From Oxytricha trifallax (Eukaryota > Ciliophora > Spirotrichea > Sporadotrichida > Oxytrichidae): a DNA stretch of 64,000 nucleotides. Made by a program: the position numbers and the translations under genes. Positions 34,789-47,500 of this stretch are shown here, in pieces; positions within the stretch are counted from its first letter, which is position 1; each line of letters opens with the position of its first letter. Location of the stretch: contig ARYC01000668.1 of the NCBI GenBank assembly GCA_000711775.1, forward strand, positions 1 through 64,000, given 5' to 3'. Under the pieces are notes generated by a model. The model was not told where the DNA came from and ran no database searches. It worked only from the letters and a program-made list of their open reading frames with translations.

Positions 34789-36512
34789 TCATGATAATTA
34801 TGATCCGTCAAGAATATTCTCCTATTTCTTATTCTTCTAGCTTGTAGAGTGAATTTTAATCGCAAATACTAGAACAGAGCACGCTATAATTAACGCAGCT
34901 CCCAGCATCTCATAGATTTACATGTCATAGTTAAATACTAAAATGTCAAACATATACCCAAAAACTATGTTTAAGAGTGTTAAACTAGCTAGACGCCCTG
35001 CTTTGTCGAAGTAAAGAGCTTTAATGTAGAAAATCTGCCCAAATGTTGCATTAAAAAATAAAAAAAAACTTTCTGATTTACTTGTTAAAAGCATGCTTAA
35101 AATTTATTAAGCTACTTTTGAATTAAATATGTGGCTGTAAGTCCAACACCCAAAAGATTTAAGTAATCGCTGGAAGTTAGATTATACTCAAAATGCTCTG
35201 TATTTATGTAATATCGGTATATTACCCAAATAATCGCAGATGTGATAGTAGCAGAACCTCCTTAAAACCCTGAAAGAATAGACCAATGTAGATTTTTTAG
35301 CTGTCTTATCATCACAATGACTAGGGAGAGAATAATTGCTGCGAAGAAATTTATAACTACAGATAAAATAAACATATCGTTTGTTACTGTAGCAGTGCCG
35401 TCTCTTTGGTGCATGGAATTTATAATATTTAAAATCATGGCCTATTCAATATTGAGATTTTATTATCCTTTTTTAAAAATAATGTGGCATCATTAAGATA
35501 ATTTATTTTTTAATTTTGATTGAATTGTTTTCTGATGAAAAGTAAACAATAACCAGTACTCCAATGAAAGAGACGAACATATTGCTAACTTCTATAAACT
35601 TGAGAGCTTCATGTAGTATAAAATACGCAAGGAGCATCGTGAAGAAAGGACTCAAATTTTATATAGTTTGAACTACGCCCAGTGGTAAGTACTAAAATGT
35701 CACATACTACATGAACTTATTATATGATTTTTAATCTCAAATTATCTGTAATATATGTAATTTGATTTAGATTTATATCTATTAATTTAATTAAAATGAA
35801 CCACGACAGATAGCCTATGATTAATTTAATAATTCTAGAAGCAATAACAAATATAAAGAATATTAAATTATAGTGAAAATCTCCAAAACAGTCTGACTAA
35901 ATTATGTCTGGTTATTGATCTGTAACTGGATTTAGTATAAATCATAATTCCCTGATTAGCAGTAAATTGGAATATACCTCTTGTAAACATAATTTCAATT
36001 GTTGATATGTTCTTATTTGATTGAAATAAAAGTTTGATGAACACATAAAAAGTAAATATAAAATGGAAGAATATTTTCCAAGAGGGAACAAATAATTATA
36101 AATAAATTTAATTTAATCAAAATTAGGGGATATTGATAAGGCAACTAAATATTAAAGCAATAAATTAAAATTTTTGTCTCTTAAAATAAAAATTCATGAT
36201 CCAAATAAGCTCAATTATTTATTATTAATCAACTTATAAACAATAAATTATTTAATTTAAATTTACCTCAAATATTTTGGACAAATATAAACACAATAAT
36301 TAGCAATTATATTTAAATCTCTGTATTATAGAAAAAAAATAATTATAATTTAATTTTATAAACACATTCTATACATTGAGCATGGTAATTCCTATCATCA
36401 TAAAAATCAATCCTAGCACTGAACTGATATAAGACAATTTTATTGATTCTTAAATTTGATCTCCTCCTGTCTTTATGTTCTCTATTTAACTTTCATAATT
36501 TACATATTGCAT
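34789..36512 (-). CDS. EamA/DMT-type multi-pass transporter, interrupted by IESs
   Basis: ATG at 36512 follows an in-frame TGA two codons upstream. MDSs on the minus strand: 36512-36375 (MQYVNYESQIENIKTGG, first membrane helix YISSVLGLIFMMIGITML), 36080-35865 (STIEIMFTRGIFQFTANQGI, SSYRSITRHNLVRLFW), 35720-35505 (LPLGVVQTIQNLSPFFTMLL, HEALKFIEVSNMF), 35440-35120 (AATV-like polar loop, VVINFFAAIILSLVIVMIR, LNLLGVGLTATYL) and 35050-34789 (FYIKALYFDKAGRLASLTLL, YEMLGAALIIACSVLVFAIK, then a short polar tail and TGA at 34791-34789). The order of helices and the E-I-x-x-R-G and S-P-F-F-T motifs fit the SLC35G/EamA branch of the drug/metabolite transporter superfamily. Substrate cannot be inferred. 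MDSs are in linear order. Confidence 0.78.
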
Positions 36513-37349
36513 TATTCAATTGAGTTATGTGAAGAAAAATAAATTGGTTATAATGGAATTGTCTTTATATAATTGAGAATAGAAATTTAATAATGTGCTA
36601 CCAATTCATAATAATCTAATGTCATAATATTACTGACTAATTCTTTATTTTCTTTGAAAATGGATTTTATTGTTCAATTCTATACATAATCTTTTGTATT
36701 ACATAAAAACTTTTATTTATTTGTTAAAATAATATAAATGGAAATAGATATATTGCATCTTAATAATCAGTTTTATACTTAAAATTTGCTATCCTTAGTA
36801 TTTTCGTTCTTTAAATATCATATAATGAAAAACTAGATTTTCAGTTTTTCCTTACCTAAGCAATATTAAATAATTTATTAATCTATTTCTTCTAATTTAT
36901 TATTCTAATGTGGTTCTTATTAGCTATTAATAGCAAAGTCCTTAAGTAGAGGCTCTTTCAAATTTTATTTTTCTTCCATTTTCCCTTTAAAATCGTATTT
37001 TACTTAAAATAAATTGATAGTATTTAATTTAAAAATCAGATTACTTCATACTTAATAAGATTTACAGAATTATTTAATATGTGTATTATATATGATTAAT
37101 TTCAGCTTCAAATAAAAATACATTTATTTTCAGAAATTGTCAATTATGCACTTTATCATTATAAAAAACAGGAGATAAATCAAAAAGATATAGCATTTAT
37201 TAATTTTATTTGAATCTTAATTAATATGGAGCTTTCTAATCAGACTTTTTTCTCTCAGAAATTCAACAAAATATCTTAAATTTCCTCTGAATTCATCAAC
37301 CTACCTATAATGTAAACATATATACAAATATATTTATTGTATTTTAATT
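36513..37349. other. intergenic region between divergent genes
   Basis: About 840 AT-rich bases lie between the start of the minus-strand transporter and the first plus-strand block of the coiled-coil gene. Promoters of both may lie here. No conserved element is recognisable. Confidence 0.35.
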
Positions 37350-39007
37350 ATAATTCAGATTCCTAGGAGGGAAGCCTAAGGGCTGACATGTTTTTGGCTT
37401 CTCTTGAGATTTTTGATATTCTCATGACTATTTTAGCACCACCAAGTAATAAAGATAATTCATTGAATGAAGGATCAGAAGATTTTGTTGGCTAAAATAA
37501 AGGTGGTAGTTTGAATAGTGATGGCATTTGCTAGGATTCACAGCAACAGCTCATCATACACATCAATATTATGAAATACTATAAAATTAACAAATAAAAA
37601 TATATAAATTATAATATATAGAGGAAACTATTCACTTTTCAAGTTTTCATTCAATTATTTATAATTGGTGGATTATATCTCTAATACAAAATATTAAAAA
37701 ATTGAGGTTTTTGACTAGATTAAAATCACAAAATGAAAAAATCATTAAATTTTCAATTACTGGCATTAATTATGGTAATTATCGGTATTTTATTACCAAT
37801 TTTTAATTTAATTTCACATCTGAAATAATAAGCACAAGGAGTTCGCTCATTAGCTATATAAGTCTTCTGAACTTTAATCTCAAAGCTAAAACATGAATCA
37901 AACTTTATTTTCTATAAACCTTATTAAGAATAAATATTTTAATTAATAAAAATAGTTAAAATCAAAGTTACTAAAATGAATCCAAATGCTCTTCTGATAT
38001 AGGAAAGCAAGATTTATTTAAACTAGAGGATCTTATAATGAAGGGAATGGAAAATTTGATAAAAAAACAAACTTAACAATTTATTATAAGATATCGAGAA
38101 GTTATTCATGTTATTAAATAAATATCAACAAACTTTTAATGAATTTTTTATAAACTTCGGAAATTGAATATCATATACATAATCATCAGCTAAGAACAGA
38201 AGGGTTGGGCTCTCAGCTGAAAGATATGAAAACTCAGATTATAATAAAAATCATATTTAAACAAAAGTAATTACATAATAAAGATTTTTTATAACAAGTT
38301 TGAGACTTAATCAATTTCCCTTCTTAAATCTCAATAGTCAAATATCATACCTCCAGTCTAGTTTTTAATTTGATTTCCAATTATTTGTCTGACTAAAAAA
38401 AAACAAATAAGTGTCAACTACTTCTTTATTACAAAATAAACTTTAATGTATCTAGCAAAACGATTTAAGTATCATCAACGATCAACTAAAAGATTCACAA
38501 TTCATAAGACAAGACAGTGCCTCACTATTACTCAATCAAAGCAGCGAGAGCATCAATATTATGAAATAATAAGAAAGCTTACAGGTCTTAGAAAATGCAG
38601 TCAAAGACTCAATTTCTATTAATTGTTCAGATTTAGACACTAAATTCTCTACTCAAACTACCAAGGTAATTCATTTAATAAAATAAATTATTATTAATAA
38701 TTTACTAAATTATATAATAAAGGTGCTGGAGAGATTGGTTGAGATTGAAAATATGATTAAATCTATAAACTTGAAGCAAATTGACATAAATCCCTAATCA
38801 ATGCAGCCTGACGAAGATCAAGAATTATAGAAGATTATGAGGATTAGTAGTGAAGAGAATAATCAGAGTTAGTTAAAACTGATTACTGAAAAAATCAGCA
38901 AGCTTGATTCAAACTTGATGCTCATAATTTGTAATTAAAATGAAAATAAAAACTGTTTATAATAATTTATATTTTTATTATTAATTATGATTACGTTTGA
39001 ATTCTGA
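37350..39007 (+). CDS. coiled-coil, Gln/Ser-rich protein (IES-interrupted, possibly scrambled)
   Basis: Plus-strand blocks: 37350-37578 (ADMFLASLEIFDILMTILAP, GQNKGGSLNSDGICQDSQQQ), 37690-37760 (LRFLTRLKSQNEKIIKF), 37980-38140 (DLFKLEDLIMKGMENLIKKQ), 38165-38280 (QLRTEGLGSQLKDMKTQI), 38450-38668 (LSIINDQLKDSQFIRQDSAS, LQVLENAVKDSISIN) and 38725-39007 (VLERLVEIENMIKSINLKQI, EENNQSQLKLITEKISKL, TGA 39005-39007). Heptad-like Leu/Ile spacing suggests coiled coils. An exact 18-bp direct repeat at 37561-37578 and 38551-38568, read in the same phase in both places, looks like an MDS pointer. Function unknown. Confidence 0.62.
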
Positions 39008-39306
39008 GAAACTAAATTAAATTAATTTCAATTTTTGTATATTTTTAATCAACAGTTTCATTATAATTGTAGTATTAAAATGAAAAAATTATTCTTATCA
39101 TTGTAAAGCAAGTAAACAATTATATTACTTTATAGTTTTAACTCAATATAATATTGAAATTTTAGTTTTAAAAAAAACAGGTATAATTAACAAAGATTTG
39201 TGTTGCTAAATGAATGGTATTATAAGTAATTGATATTATTTAGAATTTAAACTACAATAAGAATTGTAAATAACACGTTGATTTATCAAGCTAAATAGTA
39301 TTCTAC

Positions 39307-39337
<31 letters not shown>

Positions 39338-39354
39338 TATATTGTTTTTGAACT

Positions 39355-41682
39355 ATTTAAATTTCTGAACTTAGTGAAATAAAACAACAGCCAAATATTC
39401 CATAAATTTAGACCTAAAGCAATGTTTTACCTCAATCCCATTAGCATATATAACAACAGCCAATTATCTAATAATAATATAGACAATAAAACATAGTTTA
39501 AGATAATTAATGGATAAAGGTTTAAGCTTTGAGTGAAGAAGAGCAAGTGAGATAGATCAGGAATGAGTTGCGCTAGTAGTTTAGTTAAGAACTGGAAGAA
39601 ACTAAAGTTAATAACCTTTTTATTATTATTTTGTTCATTCATATTAATTAACATATCATATCACTTTTTTATAGTAAATTAAATCAGTAATTTAGTTGTG
39701 AATTAATAGAGAAGCTGGCATAAAACCATTTTTATAATGAAAGATTTATAAATAACAAACTCGCATTTAAAAGTACTTGTGGTTTTATAATAATTAAAGA
39801 TCGAAATTATTCTAATATTTTAAAATATTATTAAACTAAACAATCGAATGAGAGAAATCAATCAAGTATCATTTTTTATTATATTTATTAAATTATGATA
39901 AATATAAAAATTTATAAGTATTTTTAAATTAAAGTTTCTTCAATTAATTATAAAGTTAATAGAATATCTAAATACCTGATATGGATCAAGTAATTGGGAA
40001 TAGACCTCAAATGAACATGCCATTAATAATATTTTTTAATCAAAAAATAAATTTTTTATTTAAACCATCCTAGTTGTAGTAAAATTAGTCGCAACAATAA
40101 TAGTTGGGTGGAATGCCATGGCATGGTCCAGTAAAAAACCAAAATATAATATCACAACAAAACAATCAACCTCCCCAAATATTCAAAGCTGGCTAGACTC
40201 TTCAACCTGTGCTTGCTCATAAAGATACTCTGTAGTTAAAAATTAAAATAGTTTTTGTATAATATCGTTGTACTTTCTTTGGTAATTTTTTATAAAAATA
40301 CTATAAATACTGGAGAGCAATTCTGGAATGTCTCAGTTTTATAGCAGTATAATTTGATAGTGCTAACTGGGTAAGCTCTTCAAATGACGCTGCTTGACCT
40401 GAATACATTCTAAGTGTTGAAATCACAGGCACTACCTTCATTCTGCACAGCAGCTATTGTAATTAAAGACTTCTTATATCTTAGTGTAGATAAACGAAAA
40501 TTAAACTATTAAATTAATTTAGTCAAGCTTAATAAATAAATAGATCTCTGCTTTTTGAGAAACTTAAATTAAACTATTAACTATTATAAATTATTTATTA
40601 ATAAACAAATCATCATATATTGCTATGATGAGGAGACTTAGATATTTATGGAAATACAATCAATCAAAGCTCAGCAACATATAAGGAAATTCTTGCTTTA
40701 TCAAGATTATAAAGAGTAATTAATATATATATATTAAATGGATCCCTTAATAAAGGATTTTGGGGTTTTAAAATACTATTTATTTATTTTATTTATTTAT
40801 TAAGATCAGTATTTAATTTGCGGGGAGAATAACGGCTTCTTCGATTTCATATCAATCGAGAGCATGACTTGTTTCTAAAAAAGCTAATTAAGTATTAAGA
40901 AAAGAATTCTAGACATGACTTTAATTGAAGGCACAAATGAAATAGCCTTTGCTACTTAAGGAGGTTTATTATTTGGTTTCATTTTGCATATTCATTTTTT
41001 TAGGTATTTTAGGATTATCACATATAAATTAATTTAACAAAATCTCTTGATTTATTAATATTTTTGCAATCAAAGGATGATCCTCACCCTATAATAATGG
41101 AAAACCAAGATGAAAAGTATTTCCCAGACAGACTAGTTTTATGCGTGGCAGAATTAAAACCAAAATTCTTATTAATTTGCATTGACCAGGAGACTAATCT
41201 GCACGTTTTTAGCAAAGAAATGAAACAAATCATTAAATCAGTTCCTAACCCCTATAAAAATGGAGCTTATAATAAGATTGGGGTGTTAGAGGTCCTAAAT
41301 CACAAAGATGTGGATCAACAAGCAAGCATTAGGTATTTATTCGTTAAAGATAAGATTGGAGTATCAATCTTTATATATAAATAGTAAATAATTGTAGTCT
41401 TATTAATAATGCGGAATTTAATTCAATTCAAAAAGGTCCTAACCTAGAATTAAAAATTTATAGAGCAATAACTACTTTAGAATTAAGTTTGAATAAATCT
41501 TTGATCCAAAGACATTGACCATTAACAAGCTGTTTGAAAGCAAATATGATGAATATTCCTGGAAGTATTGTTTAACTGGTCTGGTCAAGCACGCAAGAAA
41601 TGAAATTCATATCTTTGATTTAGAGTACTCAGAGCAGACCAAGCAGAGAGCTTTAAAGAAATATTGCATAGTTTATGAGTGA
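39355..41682 (+). CDS. Q-rich protein with beta-propeller-like repeats (IES-interrupted)
   Basis: Plus-strand MDSs: 39355-39625 (KQQPNIPQIQTQSNVLPQS, ALSEEEQVRQIRNELRQQFS), 39975-40020 (MDQVIGNRPQMNM), 40075-40240 (QLGGMPWHGPVKNQN, PPQIFKAGQTLQPVLAHKD), 40300-40510 (GEQFWNVSVLQQYNLIVLTG, ALPSFCTAAIVIKDFLYLSV), 40620-40725 (FMEIQSIKAQQHIRKFLL), 40795-40985 (DQYLICGENNGFFDFISIES, TNEIAFATQGGLLFGFI), 41056-41390 (FPDRLVLCVAELKPKFLLI, DQETNLHVFSKEMKQI) and 41480-41682 (WKYCLTGLVKHARNEIHIFD, KYCIVYE, TGA 41680-41682). The recurring pattern of about 40 residues with hydrophobic strands ending in D- or S-rich turns suggests WD40/propeller blades, but no exact WD signature is seen. The N-terminal Gln-rich arm resembles scaffold or RNP proteins. 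All blocks are collinear. Confidence 0.68.
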
Positions 41683-42059
41683 ATTAATCTAGCATAAAAG
41701 ATTGATGAAAAAAACAAATGAATATGGCATAAAAAGTGCTTAAATTTAACGAGGATATAAAAAAAAAAGTAGAATTATTAATTGGAATTCATAAATATTT
41801 AGAGATTTTTTATTTCTTAAATATTTAATCAAAAAATGATTGCCTGATGATACCATGCATAGAATTATTTGTAAAATAAACTAATTCGGATAATTATATA
41901 AATAGAAAATGAAAATAGTTCCACAAAATATGTTATTACCTTCATAATCAGCAAAATATAATGGAGACTGTATAATTATTTTTTTTAATATTATTTTTGT
42001 CTAATATTCTAAATAAATTATAAATACAAATTTATAATAATTTTAACCCTAAATATTCT

Positions 42060-42977
42060 TCAACTAAACAATTTCAATTATTAATAGTGACATTTGGACT
42101 TTTGATTTCTTTGTCTCAGCAGACTTCCTATCCCGTGGTGAATTGCGCAGCCAACAAGACTGATGCCTACTGTACAACAATGGGAGCAGCTCCAAAATCA
42201 TGTTGTGCCACTATCTCATCCATTTACACTGATCCAACAACTCACATTTATTTATGTGTTAGTAATTAATATTTTATACTTATATGTTACGATTGAAAAT
42301 AACTCAGGTTTCTACATCGACTGTGACATACTTCTGCTTGCCTCAATCTTGGGTTTTCTATCAGACTACAGCTTTTAAATATTCTTCAACAACTAGCTAC
42401 TACTATGATCTAATATATAAGTTTATACCTTTTATTGATAGCTTTTATATTGAAGTATTCTGGTCATGATATTTAATTATAATTAAGAAATGATTGCAGC
42501 TTATCAAATTACACAGCACCAACAGTTTGCTCCACACCTCAGACTTTGTGTGGAACTAATAATTGCTGTATGAGTAGATCAGGCTAGATCAACTCAGTCA
42601 CCACTACTTTCAGGGGAGTTTGCATGGATATCAGCAATTCATAAAAAAATTAATTAGATTGAACTTTTATAGAATTAAATGGTAGTGTATAAGATCATTA
42701 ATTGATAAAGCTTATTAAGTTATTTGTGAATGAAGGTTCTATAACTTACAATGGAGGATCTGGTTCTAACAATTTAGTTTTAAATACTATTTGCATGTCA
42801 AATAGTGGAACCGGGACTGGTACAACACCCACTCCTAATACCACCACAGGCACGGGAGGCACTTCAAACCCAGTTAGCGGTGTCCCAGTGGGTGGCTACG
42901 GTTCTAATGCACAAATATTAAACAGCCTTGTAATTTTGGCATCAATTGCTTTATTCAGTCTAGCCTTAATATATTGA
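42060..42977 (+). CDS. secreted, Cys-rich, probably GPI- or membrane-anchored surface protein
   Basis: Blocks: 42070-42270 (hydrophobic leader FQLLIVTFGLLISLSQQ then YPVVNCAANKTDAYC, PKSCCATISS), 42310-42415 (VTYFCLPQSWVFYQTT), 42495-42650 (VCSTPQTLCGTNNCCMSRSG, GVCMDI) and 42725-42977 (NLVLNTICMSNSGTGTGTTP, a Thr/Pro/Gly-rich stalk, then SLVILASIALFSLALIY and TGA 42975-42977). A leader, Cys-Cys pairs, a Thr-rich stalk and a terminal hydrophobic segment with no tail fit a GPI-anchored surface antigen. The extreme N-terminal Met is not identified and may lie on a small MDS upstream (for example near 41909). Three short AT-rich IESs separate the blocks. Confidence 0.68.
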
Positions 42978-43405
42978 TAAGAAAACCTGATCAAAATGTT
43001 AATTTCAATAAAACTTAAGAAAATATTAATAAAAAATTTTATACACATAAATAATGAGCGAAATTCAAAAATATAAAGATATTACAAAAATAGTATTTTA
43101 ATTTATATTTCATATAAATTTCGCTTAAATATATAATATTATATTCATTCAATAAGATTAGCAATAAACTTAAATAAAGTTAATAATAGGACAAGATGTA
43201 AATTAAATAATTTTTTATTAAATTTATCTAGTAATATTCTTTTTATTCAATACCTCTTCAATTTTTATTTAATTTGAGTAATATAAAATATAGTTTTTAT
43301 TAAATATTATAGTTAAATTATTTAAAAAATAACCATAATAAAATATATAATCTACTATAATCACACTCATTATGCTCCAATAAATGAAATGTGCAGAATG
43401 TTTTA

Positions 43406-44219
43406 ATAAGCTAAAATTTTTTGAAAATAAATCGAATTTAATTTGAAATATACATTAATGAATATAAAGGTGCAAAGGTTAATTAAGACAATTAAGAATG
43501 CATAAGGTAAAGCCCTAATTAGGGCATTTAATTTAGTTATTTCTCAATAAGCTTATTTCCAATCAACCCAAGATATTCTGACTTCCTTCCTTGAGCTTAT
43601 AAGCTCATAAGTGTGGGCTTATAAGCTCAAAATCTTCCAAAATCACCCACTTCAAGGGTCATTTTCCAAAAATCTGTTTTTTAAGTAAAAGTCTTATAGA
43701 GGGCTATAATGCCCATTTTATGTTAATTCTTAATTAAAGTAGAAATTATATATTAAAATTTTAAATTCATATTTTAAAACGTAATAAATTTAAGGCTGAT
43801 TTAAATTCTCTATAGAGAATTCTATTAAAACTAATATAAGTTTAATTTTTAATGATTTTTAATAATTAAAGCCTAATAATTTCTACTTTAATTAAGAATT
43901 AACATAAAATGGGCATTATAGCCCTCTATAAGACTTTTACTTAAAAAACAGATTTTTGGAAAATGACCCTTGAAGTGGGTGATTTTGGAAGATTTTGAGC
44001 TTATAAGCCCACACTTATGAGCTTATAAGCTCAAGGAAGGAAGTCAGAATATCTTGGGTTGATTGGAAATAAGCTTATTGAGAAATAACTAAATTAAATG
44101 CCCTAATTAGGGCTTTACCTTATGCATTCTTAATTGTCTTAATTAACCTTTGCACCTTTATATTCATTAATGTATATTTCAAATTAAATTCGATTTATTT
44201 TCAAAAAATTTTAGCTTAT
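43406..44219. repeat. giant perfect hairpin, 344-bp arms
   Basis: Arms 43406-43749 and 43876-44219 appear to be exact inverse copies by eye, including landmarks such as GCCCTAATTAGGGC, GAGCTTATAAGCTC and AAGTGTGGGCTTATAAGC. The loop is 126 bases. The arms contain smaller internal palindromes. It lies between the surface-protein gene and the zinc-finger gene. No target duplication is evident and no ORF is supported. Confidence 0.88.
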
Positions 44220-44509
44220 GTAGTAAATTATTAATCTAAATATTAATGCAAATTATATTTAAGATAAATTAAATAAGGATGCATTCATCATAAAATATTC
44301 TTAAAATTTTAATTCCTAAAATATTATAGTTCTCTCATATATTTATTCAATTATAATGAATATAACTTTAGTGAATACTATATATATTTTAAACTGGAAT
44401 TTGTAATAATTTGCATTATATTATATACAGATATAAAATTAAAATATTTATTCGATGGATAATAATTAAATATGATAAATTCCTTTTATAGTAAGTTATT
44501 GATGTTGTT

Positions 44510-47500
44510 TCAAGATTCAAGCTTGCTTAATTTTTAAATTAGTGTAGCTACATTCTCTTCAGTATTCAGAGGATGAGCAGCTTAAATTATAAAAATCTAA
44601 TTTATAATCTCATAACCCCAAACCCCCCCCCATTTAATAAATTAATTAAATCTAAAACAATTAAGATTAAATAATAATATAATGTTAAAATAATAAATTT
44701 AAAACATATTTTAAATATCAGCTTATTGATTAGTAAAATTGGTCGTTGTTTTTTAAGTCTTCATAGATCGTCATAAAATCTTAAACCATTTATTATTATC
44801 GAAATAATTCTGGCAATAATTTTAATAAATATATTAAATATTTATAATGCATTATATAATACAGTTCTTCAGGTTAATTAATTGATTTTATAATATTATT
44901 ATTGATAGAATGAAATGACTCTAAGAAAATTATATAAGACATACAAACTTTGGTTTTAATTTGATAATATTTGAAGAGTTAGCAAATTACGTGCTTTCAG
45001 AAAGATTATTTCTATTAATCTCGAGGTATTATGTGAAGTCAAATTTTAACTCGCCTTCAAATTCACAACTTAATTTACTCTATTTTTAAAAGTCCATATG
45101 TATATAATTCTATATTAATATTGAATTTTCGCTCACAAAATATTAAAAATACTCTTTAAAATAATTAAAATGTTGATCAAGAATTTCACCTTCATCCTTG
45201 TTTTAGTTTTTAAGAATTTTTTATTTTTAGTCAGAGCTACCAAGCAAATCTAATCTCTTACATTCCCTTTAATGCTTTTTATCTAAATGTTTTGCAAGCT
45301 AATAAATTAAATTTTGCTTATTTTATTTATAAAATATATATATTATTATTAATTTCTTGAGAAGCTGATAACGTCTGTAGTATTTTTGGCCGCAGAGCTC
45401 GCATTCATAGTTCCTAAATAAATTTATATTAATAAAGATGCCAAATCCAGAGTATTAATAAAATATTTGGAAATTATTTTAAAAATAAATTATTATTATT
45501 TAATAAACTTGAATTTAAAATAAAAATCTGAGAGTAATATATTGATACCTTTAGTTTATATGTCTCCTCATATGGTCTGACTTATTACCACGCGAGTTGA
45601 ACTTCATTGGGCAAATATCGCACTGGAAAGGTCTATACCCCTAATGTATTCTTATTATAAATTTAAAATGTAGGATATTTGAATAAAATCAAAAAGGATT
45701 TCTCAAGAAAAAACACACTAAATTATAAATTCTCATATGGACGTTAAGGTTACCTTTCTCTGAAAAGAATTTATCGCAAATCTGACACTAAAATTATTTT
45801 AAATTCTAATGCGTCGTAATAAAATGCTTCTTCACATTCTCCTTCCTTCAAATATATTTAAAAAAAATTTATAGAATAATTTTCTAGCAAAAATATTATT
45901 AATAATAATAATACCTTGTTAGAGTTTTATTGCAATATGGACACTGATATTTTTCTTTTTAAATAGTAATTTATGGAATTATTACAAAAAATTAATTAAA
46001 ATAATATAAAAATCTTTTTAATCGTCACTTTTTGAGTTATTAGAAAATAAGAATTTTGAACTTGACTGTTAAGATCCTACTTCAACCTAGTTTTGGACCT
46101 GAAATTATTATAATATTTTATTTTCCTATGAATAGTATTACGGACAAAGAAATATTATTTATTAAAGAGGATATCTCTCTAAATTAGTTTATATCTAAAT
46201 AATAAATAACTTAATAGAATATTAATGGAGGTTTAAATCCGAGTGGTAGAAATGCCTTCTCTGGTCAGGATTTAAAATTTGATCGCTGTTCTAATAACTT
46301 AATTTTAATTCAGTATATTAATTAAAATCTTCTTGAATCGCATTTATTAATAAATTATATGTTAAAATTATGAGTTATTTTTGTCTAAAATTGTTATTTT
46401 ATTACTGTATAGACCTATTTTATATAAAAATTTAATTAGAGATTTGTAAAAGGCCTATAAGTACAAAGTTATTTTTCAGCGGTCTAAGGGGCTCCCCCTA
46501 AAAATCCAAACCTCAACTCCGGCCTGATCTATTTACTATAAGAAGTCTATTATTATTATAATTAAGGGAGAACTGTGCCATCTTCCTATTTAGCACTCGA
46601 CTGATTCAAATTATTTAAACAAAAAGATACTTTATTTTAAGTATTAACCCTGACTTCTTTTTTTTTCTCACAATTTTTGAGATTATAAATATAATAATAT
46701 ATGCATTCAAATATTAAATAATATTTAATAATTTGCTCTAAATTATCATTCTTAAAGGTACACTATTTTTAATACCTTTATATAATATATAAAAATTATC
46801 ATAATCAAGAGAGTGATTTGATATCTTCCTCCCCTTATATAGAAAAATTTTGATTTATTTAAAATTGATTCTGAAATTGGAATGAATTATTTTTGAAGAG
46901 TGGGGTCTTGATAGTTACTTCAAAAGAAACATCACTCTGCAATTAACCCAATATCTATGTGTTCCGACCGACAACCCCCACCCCACCCCCCACCCATCCC
47001 CACCCCACCCTATACCTGGACCGCCACACCCACCCCACCCCCCCACCCCCACCCCCATAAAATACCCTATTTCATATGAAAAAAGTTATCCCTAGAGTCT
47101 CAATCGACTTCCTTCTTGACTTCTCGAACACATAATAATTATATATTATATAAAAATGTCTAAATTTTTTAAAAAATATTCTTTTTATGCTATTTCCTAA
47201 TATTTTTCATTATTTTTATATTTTTTTTATATAAATTAGTTTACACTAGGCATATATTTTTGTAGACACACTTTTCATTTTAAATGATTCGTATAGATTT
47301 TTATACTATATACTCATAAAAATAATAGTAAAAGATTTTATGGACTATATTGTAATATATAAATTTTATATAGAATATTTTTATTCCTTAAATCAACTCC
47401 ATTCGACATATATCCACAAAATAGTCTTAACAATTTTTCAATTTTTATTTTTTATTATTAATTGGTAAAAAATTTCATTTAATAATAAAAAATAAAAATT

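Noticed and set aside
40744..40772. GGATTTTGGGGTTTT resembling a TBE right end
   Set aside because: Only one full G4T4 unit, no matching inverted partner, no TBE gene nearby. It lies in a short IES between two MDSs of the propeller-like gene. Could be a very old scar but cannot be supported.
44610..44636. C-rich run with CCCCAAACCCC as a telomere or TBE end
   Set aside because: The repeat is irregular (AAA and a run of nine or more C), there is no inverted partner, and it lies next to the last MDS of the zinc-finger gene.
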